The notes under the pieces were generated by a model, which worked only from the letters and a program-made list of their open reading frames with translations, was not told the DNA's origin and searched no databases. The translations under genes were made by a program, and so were the position numbers. From positions 1-22,266 of the IMG/VR virus record IMGVR_UViG_3300027848_000109: a stretch of 22,266 nucleotides of DNA; one strand, written 5' to 3'. Shown piece after piece: positions 7,532 to 14,249 of this stretch; positions within the stretch are counted from its first letter, which is position 1, and every line of letters begins with the position of its first letter. Source of the DNA: a virus.

Positions 7532-8029
7532 ATGAGTTTATTTGGTAGTATATTTAATAATTTAGATAGTGAGTCTTATTTAGAGGCCAAAAAAAGTTTA
7601 TCTAGGATTAAGGAAAGAATTAGTGATTTTGAGGATATTTACCCAAACATATCACGTTGTGATTTAAAATACATTAAATATAAATGGGTTGATTTACCAT
7701 TAACAATTGGTGTTGGGGTTTCAGTCATGGGGTTGGGTGGTGATGATTTTTTCACTTCAAACCTAACACGTTTTAAAGAAAGCGGTTATTTATTACCTCA
7801 CGAACATAAAAATTCATTTGAACATAATAAAGTGATTAAAGGTGAGGTCATAAATAAGGTAAATGGTTACACCTATAAAGAGGGTGATACTTTTACTATT
7901 AATAACAACGAAAAACACCACTTATTCGCAAATAAAGAAAGTGAAATATTTTGCGTTTTGTCAGATAATTTAGATTATTTACCATTAGCGTTAATAGATT
8001 ATAGATTTTTAAGCGTTTTTACCTACTAA
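7532..8029 (+). CDS. Cupin-fold protein
   Basis: 165 residues with a C-terminal cupin domain at about residues 85-145. Motif 1 reads YLLPHEHKNSFEHNKVIKGE, with metal-ligand candidates His90, His92 and Glu97. Motif 2 reads EGDTFTINNNEKHHLFANKE with His129/His130. The N-terminal 80 residues are helical and then carry a beta stretch of unknown role. Cupins bind metal or small ligands and also occur as purely structural sugar- or ion-binding folds; no substrate can be named. It lies in the head operon, 20 bases after the membrane-protein gene. It could be a virion decoration or a metabolic accessory. Confidence 0.8.
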   Translation: MSLFGSIFNNLDSESYLEAKKSLSRIKERISDFEDIYPNISRCDLKYIKYKWVDLPLTIGVGVSVMGLGGDDFFTSNLTRFKESGYLLPHEHKNSFEHNKVIKGEVINKVNGYTYKEGDTFTINNNEKHHLFANKESEIFCVLSDNLDYLPLALIDYRFLSVFTY

Positions 8030-8051
8030 ACTAGGTAATATAATTCTTAAC

Positions 8052-8080
8052 TAACTAATTGTTAATAGTTTAACTAATTG
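8052..8080 (+). repeat. Direct repeat of TAACTAATTG, 19-base period
   Basis: TAACTAATTG occurs at 8052-8061 and again at 8071-8080 in the 89-base gap before the 147-aa gene. The second copy runs into the TTGACT of the promoter candidate. Two copies about two helical turns apart next to a promoter would suit an operator. Function is inferred only. Confidence 0.4.
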
Positions 8081-8106
8081 ACTTTTAATTTTTTTATTAC
8101 TATATT
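8078..8106 (+). promoter_or_regulatory. Sigma70-like promoter candidate before the 147-aa gene
   Basis: TTGACT at 8078-8083, a 17-base spacer, then TATATT at 8101-8106, 13 bases before the ATG at 8119. Spacing and boxes match the classic bacterial form. A TATTTAA variant of the phage leader motif overlaps the -10 (8103-8109). In a Bacteroidota host the primary sigma factor prefers another consensus, so use is uncertain. Confidence 0.4.
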
Positions 8107-8118
8107 TAACATAAAAAA

Positions 8119-8562
8119 ATGTTAAAAGGTAGAGGTAAAGAAGTTGAATTGATTATAAGTGATGATTATAATGTTTTAATTGGTACGGTTGACAATAAGA
8201 ACCCAAAATCGATTTATTATAAGGTTAGTGGTTGGGGAGAACCTTTAATTGATGATGATAATATAGATTATCAAAAAGTTATTAATAAATTAAATAAAGA
8301 CATTAAAAAACACACACACTCTGAGCTTGACTGTGATATGTTTAATTGTGATATTACCATTATTGATTTAGACATGCGTAAATCTGGTGTGTGTTTTAAT
8401 AAGAAAAGTTTTATGTGTTGTGAGATTACTTTATTTCAATTAAATGAACACGCTATTACATCTAATAAAATTATCGATACTAGTGTAGAGTTGTTAAGTA
8501 AAATATTAAGTAGCGTTTTTGATAAGAACGAATATTTTAAATTCAGTAAAAAAAAGAAATAA
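8119..8562 (+). CDS. Hypothetical protein, 147 aa
   Basis: Not recognised. The protein alternates predicted beta strands and helices: MLKGRGKEVELIISDDYNVLIGT at the N-terminus, an unusual cysteine-containing middle (DCDMFNCDITIIDLD, later FMCCEITLFQL), and a Lys-rich C-terminus ending in FSKKKK. Five cysteines in 147 residues is high for this phage and could bind a metal, but they do not form a clear zinc-finger spacing. It is set apart from the cupin gene by an 89-base gap with a direct repeat and promoter candidate, and it is closed by a strong terminator. Confidence 0.72.
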   Translation: MLKGRGKEVELIISDDYNVLIGTVDNKNPKSIYYKVSGWGEPLIDDDNIDYQKVINKLNKDIKKHTHSELDCDMFNCDITIIDLDMRKSGVCFNKKSFMCCEITLFQLNEHAITSNKIIDTSVELLSKILSSVFDKNEYFKFSKKKK

Positions 8563-8579
8563 TAAGATTAAGAAATAAT

Positions 8580-8616
8580 AAAAGGTCAATAAGCGCAAGT
8601 TTATTGACCTTTTTAT
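8580..8616 (+). terminator. Intrinsic terminator after the 147-aa gene
   Basis: A perfect 12-base stem (AAAGGTCAATAA at 8581-8592, TTATTGACCTTT at 8601-8612) with an 8-base loop (GCGCAAGT) and a T-rich run. It lies 18 bases after a stop codon and just before the next promoter motif, so it separates the portal operon from the protease unit. Confidence 0.88.
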
Positions 8617-8626
8617 TTTAATAATA

Positions 8627-8640
8627 TATTTATCAATAAA
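8627..8640 (+). promoter_or_regulatory. Late-promoter-like motif before the prohead protease
   Basis: TATTTATCAATAAA begins 18 bases before the ATG at 8645 and directly follows a strong terminator, so a new transcript has to start here. This is the best positional support for the TATTTAT element. Confidence 0.6.
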
Positions 8641-8644
8641 AAAC

Positions 8645-10378
8645 ATGTCTAGAATATTAACTGAAAAAGCGGGTAAGGGTAAATTTGGGTTGCTTACAGA
8701 GCAAGACTCTGGTTTCATCGAACCAAACGATATTAGGAATAAAAGGTTTGTTAATGAGGTTAATCAAATAGGACAAAAAAATACTATCATGGTTGAACCT
8801 TTGGTTTTATTCGTTGTTCTACAAAAATATGGTATTAAGAATAAAAACGGTAGGATATACCCAGAACATATTTTAAGACGTGAAGCTGATAGATATCAAC
8901 AAGTTATTAATGAAAGGTCCGCAATTGGGGAGTGTGTCCCAAGAGATACTGGTATTTTCACTAAAAATGGTTGGAAAAATATTCAAGATGTTAAAATTGG
9001 GGAGGAAATTTTCACATTAAACACTGAAACAAATCAATTAGAAGTTCAAAAAGTTCAAAGAACAACTGATAAGTTATATAATGATGATATGATTCATATC
9101 TATAATGGTGGTTCTCTAGATATGCTGGTTACTAAAAAACATAAGGTAGTTTTATGGGATAAAAACGATAAACCATATATTTTAACAGCTGAAGAATTAT
9201 TTAATAAGATTAAAACTAATGACTCAAAAATTAGTCAATCAACAATAAAGAATTCTGGTGAATGGTTGGGTGAAACCCCAGAGTTAATTGAAATTCCTAA
9301 TAGCGATTTATCAATTGATTCTAATTTATGGGCCTCTTTTTTAGGTGTTTACTTAACTCATGGGTATTGTGATGAAACTAATTTGGTTGTTATCGATGAT
9401 GTAAAGGGTGAATCGAGTGTTGCGATTGAAGGTTTATTAAAAGGGTTACCATTTGATTATACATTATCAAATGATAAAGAATATATAATTGATAATAAAG
9501 CTTTATACAATTTTTTAAAACCATTAGGGGATTCTAACGAGAAATACGTACCTCAATACGCTAAAGATTGGTCGATTAATTTATTAAATGAGTTACTAAC
9601 TTGGATGTTATTAGGTGAAAGTGATAATGGGATAATTAGAGAACATTCTTCTACTAGTGATAAATTATCTGAAGATATTTTTGAAATATTCTTAAAGGTT
9701 AGTAATGGTGCGAATTTTAGTAAAACTAAACAAAAAGATGTTTTTATCGATGAAGAAGTTGATATTGATGGTGAGTTAATGTTAATTAAAAAAGTTGTTA
9801 AATCTAAAGAGTTAAATGTTATATCTGAAATAACATCAAAGGGTTTATCATTAGATACAAGATTTATTTACGCTGAAAAAATACCGTTTGATGATAATGT
9901 TTATTGTGTGACTGTGGAAAATGGTACATGGTTAATGAGGTACAATAATAAAATTTCTTGGACTCATAATAGTGACCACCCAGAAAGTTCTATTATTTCA
10001 AATGATAGAGTTTCACATGAAATAAAGAAAATATGGTGGGAAGGTAAAACTTTAGTAGGTGAAATGGAGATTATAATGTCACCAGGTTTCATAAACCAAG
10101 GTATAATCTCATGTGAAGGTGATAGAGTTGCCAATATGTTAAGAAAAGGTATTCGTGTTGGGGTTTCATCAAGAGGGGTCGGTTCTTTAGATGAAATTAA
10201 AGGTGAGTTGATTGTTCAAGAAGATTTTGAGTTAATTTGTTGGGATATAGTAACTAGCCCATCAACACCAGGTTCCTACATGTTTAATAACAGTAGCGAG
10301 GCAAAGCCATTCATGGAATCTGAAGTTAAAACTAGTAATCTATTAATCGATAAATTAGATAGGTTTTTATTAAAATAA
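8645..10378 (+). CDS. Prohead core protease (gp21-like) with intein
   Basis: Serine protease of the T4 gp21 type that cleaves scaffold and capsid proteins during head maturation. The 577-residue precursor contains an intein at residues 97-442; the spliced form would be 231 residues, close to T4 gp21 (212). Extein signatures: NKNGRIYPEHIL, the joined SAIGE-SDHPESS holding the catalytic His (His445 of the precursor), HEIKKIWWEGKTLVGEMEI, and GVSSRGVGS holding the catalytic Ser (Ser508 or Ser509). CWDIVTSPSTPGSYMF then matches the family C-terminus. The intein lies two residues from the catalytic His, so the unspliced protein should be inactive. The gene follows its own promoter motif and a terminator. 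Confidence 0.95.
   Translation: MSRILTEKAGKGKFGLLTEQDSGFIEPNDIRNKRFVNEVNQIGQKNTIMVEPLVLFVVLQKYGIKNKNGRIYPEHILRREADRYQQVINERSAIGECVPRDTGIFTKNGWKNIQDVKIGEEIFTLNTETNQLEVQKVQRTTDKLYNDDMIHIYNGGSLDMLVTKKHKVVLWDKNDKPYILTAEELFNKIKTNDSKISQSTIKNSGEWLGETPELIEIPNSDLSIDSNLWASFLGVYLTHGYCDETNLVVIDDVKGESSVAIEGLLKGLPFDYTLSNDKEYIIDNKALYNFLKPLGDSNEKYVPQYAKDWSINLLNELLTWMLLGESDNGIIREHSSTSDKLSEDIFEIFLKVSNGANFSKTKQKDVFIDEEVDIDGELMLIKKVVKSKELNVISEITSKGLSLDTRFIYAEKIPFDDNVYCVTVENGTWLMRYNNKISWTHNSDHPESSIISNDRVSHEIKKIWWEGKTLVGEMEIIMSPGFINQGIISCEGDRVANMLRKGIRVGVSSRGVGSLDEIKGELIVQEDFELICWDIVTSPSTPGSYMFNNSSEAKPFMESEVKTSNLLIDKLDRFLLK
8933..9970 (+). mobile_element. Prohead protease intein with degenerate LAGLIDADG domain
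   Basis: This 346-residue intein starts with Cys1 (CVPRDTGIFTKNGWKNI). Block B is LVTKKHKVV, block F is VYCVTVENGTW with Cys at F:4, and block G is SWTHN with Ser+1. The middle resembles a LAGLIDADG endonuclease: WASFLGVYLTHGYCDE for block C and ELLTWMLLGESDNGI for block E, followed by SSTSDKLSEDIFEIF. The acidic residue expected in GDG is His (codon 9359-9361) in the first motif and Glu in the second, so cleavage activity is doubtful. Splicing residues are intact. Confidence 0.92.
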
Positions 10379-10490
10379 GAAAATAATAAAAAAAATATAT
10401 AAAAAAAGAGTTTTTGTGTAACTCCCATATATTTATTAGGAAATGCAAGAGATTGTATAATTAATATTTTTAAAAAAAACAAAAATAAAA
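10379..10490 (+). promoter_or_regulatory. Scaffold-gene leader with TATTTAT motif
   Basis: This 112-base gap contains TATTTAT at 10430-10436, 61 bases before the scaffold ATG, which is further away than in the other leaders. Before it lies a weak 5-base-stem hairpin (GAGTT at 10408-10412, AACTC at 10420-10424). The rest is A-rich leader. The motif is less complete here (followed by TAGGAAA, not AATAAA), so confidence is lower. Confidence 0.4.
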
Positions 10491-11822
10491 ATGACCAACA
10501 AAAAAAATTCTATAGTAGAGAGTGCGATGTTAGATATTAAAACTATCCAAGAAGCATTAAATCAAAACACAAAAGGAATACTCCATAACCTTGCGTTAGG
10601 AGAAATCGATAGTGTTGTTACGAAAAGTATAAATGAAATGTACGAAGAGGAAGATGTAGCTGAAATGTATGAGGGTGAAATGTACGAGGATGAAGAAGGT
10701 ATGGAAGATGATTCCCAATCTGAAGATTCAATGGAAGTTGGTGCAGAAGCTGATGCTGATGCTGAAGAAATTACACCAGAAGTTGAACCAGAAATGGGTG
10801 ATATGGGTGGTACTGATTTAGATAATCTTAATGTTGACTCAGAGGAAGGTAGTATTGAAGACTACGATGCTGAAGAAGGTGGTATTGAAGACTACGAAAT
10901 GGACATGACAGGTGCTTCTGATGAAGATGTTTTAAATGTTTACAAAAAATTAAGCGGTGATGATGAAATCGAAGTTGTTTCCGATAACGAGGTTTTAATT
11001 AAAGACCCAGTTAGTGGTGCTGAATACCAAGTTAAATTTGGTGGTAACAAAGCTGGTGCTGGTATTAAAGGTTTAGATTATGACGATAATGAAGACGAAG
11101 ATGTTATCGTACCAATGTCAGTCCAAAATGTTGAACCAGAGATGGGTCCAGAAGACACTGAAGATTTAGAAGGTGTTGAAGATTTAGAAGGGGTTGAAGA
11201 TTTAGAAGGTGCTGAGGATTTGGAAGATGCTGAGGATTTAGAAGACGTTGAGGATGGTGATGAAATGGCTGAAAATGTTGTTTATGAAATCGATATGAGT
11301 GACGATAGTGAATCACTTGAAGAAGCTATCCCAGTTGGAAGTGCTCAGGGTCGAAGAGTGCCAGGTAAAGCAACACCAATAAAGGGTGCTGGTGCTAAAG
11401 GATTAGCAGAGGCTAATAAAAAGTATAACACTTTATTATCTGAGGCTAGGAAAATTAAAAAGGAAAATGATGAGTTAAAAGTTGCCTTAAATAAATTTAG
11501 AAGAATGTTAGGTGAGAGTGTTGTATTTAACTCAAACTTAAGTTATGTAACTAGATTATTTATGGAACATTCAACAACCATTTCTGAAAAGAAAATTATA
11601 CTTGGTCGATTTGATGAAGAAGTTACTACAATTAAAGAATCTAAAAAGTTATATAAAACAATTTCAAGTGAATTAGGTTCTAAAAAACCTATGATTGAAT
11701 CTGTTGAGGGTAAAATTATTAAAGAAGGTAGTTCTAGTGTTTCTAATCAATTAAATGAGAGTCCTGTTGATTACAGTACCTCTAGAATCAATGACTTAAT
11801 TAAAAGAGTCGAAAAAAGATAA
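10491..11822 (+). CDS. Scaffold/prohead core protein (gp22-like position)
   Basis: 443 residues, very acidic in the first two thirds (long Glu/Asp runs) with a basic helical C-terminal third (GLAEANKKYNTLLSEARKI, then a coiled-coil-like KIKKENDELKVALNKFRRML). Acidic N-terminal and helical C-terminal regions, plus a place between prohead protease and major capsid protein, fit the T4 gp22 scaffold role: it guides capsid assembly and is then degraded by the protease. LxE sites such as QLNE and LLSE could be protease targets. A hexapeptide repeat (EDLEGV type) occupies residues 224-253. A short folded segment (VLIKDPVSGAEYQVKFGG) lies in the middle. Sequence similarity alone would not name it; position and composition do. 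Confidence 0.8.
   Translation: MTNKKNSIVESAMLDIKTIQEALNQNTKGILHNLALGEIDSVVTKSINEMYEEEDVAEMYEGEMYEDEEGMEDDSQSEDSMEVGAEADADAEEITPEVEPEMGDMGGTDLDNLNVDSEEGSIEDYDAEEGGIEDYEMDMTGASDEDVLNVYKKLSGDDEIEVVSDNEVLIKDPVSGAEYQVKFGGNKAGAGIKGLDYDDNEDEDVIVPMSVQNVEPEMGPEDTEDLEGVEDLEGVEDLEGAEDLEDAEDLEDVEDGDEMAENVVYEIDMSDDSESLEEAIPVGSAQGRRVPGKATPIKGAGAKGLAEANKKYNTLLSEARKIKKENDELKVALNKFRRMLGESVVFNSNLSYVTRLFMEHSTTISEKKIILGRFDEEVTTIKESKKLYKTISSELGSKKPMIESVEGKIIKEGSSSVSNQLNESPVDYSTSRINDLIKRVEKR
11160..11249 (+). repeat. Tandem 18-base coding repeat, five copies
   Basis: Five units of GAAGATTTAGAAGGTGTT and variants encode EDLEGV, EDLEGV, EDLEGA, EDLEDA, EDLEDV inside the scaffold gene. The first three copies are nearly identical in DNA and the last two have drifted, as expected from expansion at one end. 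The repeat length is likely to vary between relatives. Confidence 0.93.
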
Positions 11823-11857
11823 TAAAATAAAATAAATTAAAGTTAAAAAAAAGAATT

Positions 11858-13606
11858 ATGTCAAATTTATTAACAAGCGGTCATGTTGGAAACATTGGTT
11901 TAAACCACATGAAAGCGGTACGTGAAAGTGTACAAACAAAATGGGATTCATTAGGATTTTTAGATGGTCTTAAAGGTCACGTTAAAGAGAATGTTGCTCA
12001 ATTATTCGAAAATGAAGCGACTCATTTATTAAACGAATCTACAACTGCGGATTCATCAGGTTCTTTCGAAACTGTTGTATTCCCTATTGTAAGAAGAGTT
12101 TTCTCTAAATTATTAGCTAATGAAATTGTATCGGTACAAGCGATGAGTATGCCAATTGGTAAATTATTCTTCTTCGTTCCAGTTATTTCTGAAAGAGTTA
12201 CCGCTGGGGCAACTCAAAGTCACACATCAATGGCTGAAGGTGGTTTACCTTCATGTATAACTGTTGGTGCTGGTTGTGAAATGACAACGTTCCAAGGTAA
12301 GAATCTTTATGATATTTACTATAATGATGGTTTATTTGACCACTCAAAAGGTGAAATTACTATTAAAACAGGTTCTTATGATGTAGTTACTTTAGGTGCT
12401 GGTGGTAACTTTACAGTTGCAAATGGTTCAAGGTTACCAGGTTCTACTGATGGTACTATAAGAGGTGTTATGTTAGCAGTTAAAGGGTTTAACTCAGTTC
12501 AAAAAGGTAGATTAAATGGTCCAGATGGTAATCAAATGGATACTGAATCTTTCTTAGCTTCATTAATGGTTATTAATGGTGTTGCACCAATTCTTAGCCC
12601 AGATGGTGATGTAATTGTAGCTCCAGGCGCTGTGATTCCATTTAGATTGGTTACTCAAAGATACGGTAAAGGTATTGTTGGTTACGATAACATTTGTGAT
12701 GCAGATGGTAATCTTTATGTTGAATTAGATATCACTAACCCAGTTTCTGCTACAGGTACTGAGACTTTTGATGGTTATGTTGGTTCAGAAGCATTTACTG
12801 CTAATACAGCTTCATTCTTAGTTTCATGGGCTGAATACGCATCTCTTGAATTAGAGACTGAAATGGGAGAAGTTTCTTTCAAATTAGACGAGGTAGTTGT
12901 ATCTGTTGAAGAAAGAAAATTGAGAGCTACTTGGTCTCCAGAGCTTGCTCAAGATGTTAGTGCTTTCCATAATATCGATGCTGAAGCTGAATTAACTGCA
13001 ATGTTATCAGAGCAAGTTGCGGCTGAAATTGATAGAGAAATCCTTAGAGACTTAAGAAAAGCAGCTGCTTGGCAAATAAGATGGGATTATAACGGATGGA
13101 GAAAAACTTCATTAGCAGCGAATGCTTATACTCAAAAAGATTGGAATCAAACTTTAATCACTAGAGTTAATCAAATTTCTGCTCAAATCCACAAATCTAC
13201 GTTAAGAGGTGGTGCTAACTTTATTGTTGTATCTTCTGAGATTTCAGCTATTTTTGATGATTTAGAGTACTTCCACGTATCTGACGCATCAGCTGAACAA
13301 GATAACTACAACATGGGGATTGAAAAAGTAGGTTCATTAAGTGGTAGATACCAAGTGTATAGAGACCCTTATGCTCCAGCTAACTCTATGATTATAGGTC
13401 ATAAAGGTAAGTCATTGTTAGACACTGGGTATATCTATGCTCCATACGTGCCATTACAATTGACACCTACAATGTATAACCCATTCAATTTTGCACCAGT
13501 AAAAGGTATTATGACTAGATATGCGAAAAAAGTTGTAAATAACAGATTTTACGGGCATATTTCTGTTGATGGTGTTCCAACATTTAACCTTAATGAATTA
13601 AGATAA
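11858..13606 (+). CDS. Major capsid protein (gp23-like)
   Basis: 582 residues, the shell protein of T4-like heads. Family landmarks: the N-terminal arm, VVFPIVRRVFSKLLANEIVS and VQAMSMPIGKLFFFVPV (compare T4 LVRRAYPKLIAHQLV and VQPMSAPVGRIF). The C-terminal landmarks are GHKGKSLLDTGYIYAPYVPL and GIMTRYAKKVVNNRFYG. A consensus gp21-type LxE cleavage site, HLLNE-STTADSS, falls after Glu60, close to the T4 site after Glu65. The gene shows more C-ending codons (TTC, AAC) than its neighbours, consistent with high expression. It starts 35 bases after the scaffold stop with no promoter motif of its own, so it is probably co-transcribed with the scaffold gene, and it ends at a strong terminator. Confidence 0.96.
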   Translation: MSNLLTSGHVGNIGLNHMKAVRESVQTKWDSLGFLDGLKGHVKENVAQLFENEATHLLNESTTADSSGSFETVVFPIVRRVFSKLLANEIVSVQAMSMPIGKLFFFVPVISERVTAGATQSHTSMAEGGLPSCITVGAGCEMTTFQGKNLYDIYYNDGLFDHSKGEITIKTGSYDVVTLGAGGNFTVANGSRLPGSTDGTIRGVMLAVKGFNSVQKGRLNGPDGNQMDTESFLASLMVINGVAPILSPDGDVIVAPGAVIPFRLVTQRYGKGIVGYDNICDADGNLYVELDITNPVSATGTETFDGYVGSEAFTANTASFLVSWAEYASLELETEMGEVSFKLDEVVVSVEERKLRATWSPELAQDVSAFHNIDAEAELTAMLSEQVAAEIDREILRDLRKAAAWQIRWDYNGWRKTSLAANAYTQKDWNQTLITRVNQISAQIHKSTLRGGANFIVVSSEISAIFDDLEYFHVSDASAEQDNYNMGIEKVGSLSGRYQVYRDPYAPANSMIIGHKGKSLLDTGYIYAPYVPLQLTPTMYNPFNFAPVKGIMTRYAKKVVNNRFYGHISVDGVPTFNLNELR

Positions 13607-13628
13607 TTAATTCTTTATTATAAAACTT

Positions 13629-13660
13629 AAAAAGTCTAACCGAAAGGTTAGACTTTTTTT
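13629..13660 (+). terminator. Intrinsic terminator after the capsid gene
   Basis: A GC-containing stem, AGTCTAACC at 13633-13641 and GGTTAGACT at 13646-13654, closed by a GAAA tetraloop. It is extended by A-T pairs and followed by an eight-T run. It lies 22 bases after the capsid stop. Confidence 0.92.
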
Positions 13661-13671
13661 GGTTTACATAA

Positions 13672-13685
13672 TATTTATAAACATA
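13672..13685 (+). promoter_or_regulatory. Late-promoter-like motif before the ParB-like gene
   Basis: TATTTATAAACATA starts 31 bases before the ATG at 13703 and lies just after the capsid terminator, so a separate transcript for the small gene is expected to start here. Confidence 0.5.
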
Positions 13686-13702
13686 AGATAAAGTTTAGAT
13701 TT

Positions 13703-14122
13703 ATGAAATTAAGTAAAATATTAAATAATATTATTAAAGAGGGTTTAAGTCGTGAGATATTAAAAAATTTAGAGAATGATAATAAAACAACATTACCTAA
13801 GATTCTAAGTAATAAAATATTCTTCCACGAAGTTCCAGATATGGGTGTGATATTAAAATCAACTAAAGGTGGTAATGATGATTTAACAAATAATAAAGGT
13901 GATGGTTTTGTTTTAACAACAGTTAACGTTAAGATGATTATCCCAACCCAAAGAAGTATAAACATAGATAACCTAAAATCAGTTAGTGGTGTCGGAACTA
14001 ATGGTGTTGAATTAGCTAAGGATAATCAATTCTATTTCGTTATAGATGGACACCATAGAATAGCTAATGCCATTTTAAATGGTGAAACTGAAATTGATGT
14101 CAAAGTTTTTGGTGGTGAGTAA
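13703..14122 (+). CDS. ParB/sulfiredoxin-fold-like small protein
   Basis: 139 residues. The C-terminal half carries MIIPTQRSINIDNLKSVSG followed by FYFVIDGHHRIANAILNGE, with DGHHR at residues 115-119. This is the nucleotide-binding signature of the ParB/Srx-like fold (usually DGxHR). No DNA-binding helix-turn-helix follows, so this is a single-domain version rather than a partition protein. The N-terminus MKLSKILNNIIKEGLSREI resembles amphipathic leaders on other late proteins here. Phages use ParB-like folds as nucleases, kinases or CTP/ATP-binding proteins; which applies is not visible. It stands alone between the capsid terminator and the convergent inverted repeat. Confidence 0.75.
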   Translation: MKLSKILNNIIKEGLSREILKNLENDNKTTLPKILSNKIFFHEVPDMGVILKSTKGGNDDLTNNKGDGFVLTTVNVKMIIPTQRSINIDNLKSVSGVGTNGVELAKDNQFYFVIDGHHRIANAILNGETEIDVKVFGGE

Positions 14123-14129
14123 AGATTTT

Positions 14130-14230
14130 AAAACACTTTTTAAAGCTATTTAAGGCAATTTCACAACATTTGACGACTTAATTAAAATACAAACCGTTTA
14201 AACGGTTTGTATGGCTTAAAAATGTGTTTT
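14130..14230. terminator. Nested inverted repeat in the convergent intergenic region
   Basis: The core is a perfect 26-base palindrome at 14187-14212 (left arm ATACAAACCGTTT). Around it, AAAACACTTTTTAAAGC at 14130-14146 and GCTTAAAAATGTGTTTT at 14214-14230 are complementary at 15 of 17 positions. The region separates two converging genes (13703-14122 and 14250-15650). A bidirectional transcription stop is the simplest reading; a protein-binding or recombination site is an alternative. Confidence 0.6.
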
Positions 14231-14249
14231 AGTGGTAATGTATTACCGT

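Noticed and set aside
8933-9970. Class 3 assignment for the prohead-protease intein
   Set aside because: It has Cys at F:4 and Thr before His-Asn, but also a Cys at position 1 and Val instead of Trp at B:12, so a class 1 pathway is simpler.
10401-10424. Minus-strand terminator (GAGTT/AACTC hairpin followed by T-run) before the scaffold gene
   Set aside because: The stem is only 5 bases and no minus-strand gene lies upstream that would need it.
10442-10459. Tiny ORF (ATGCAAGAG... stop) in the scaffold leader
   Set aside because: Only five codons, with no coupling to the scaffold start; too short to support as a leader peptide.
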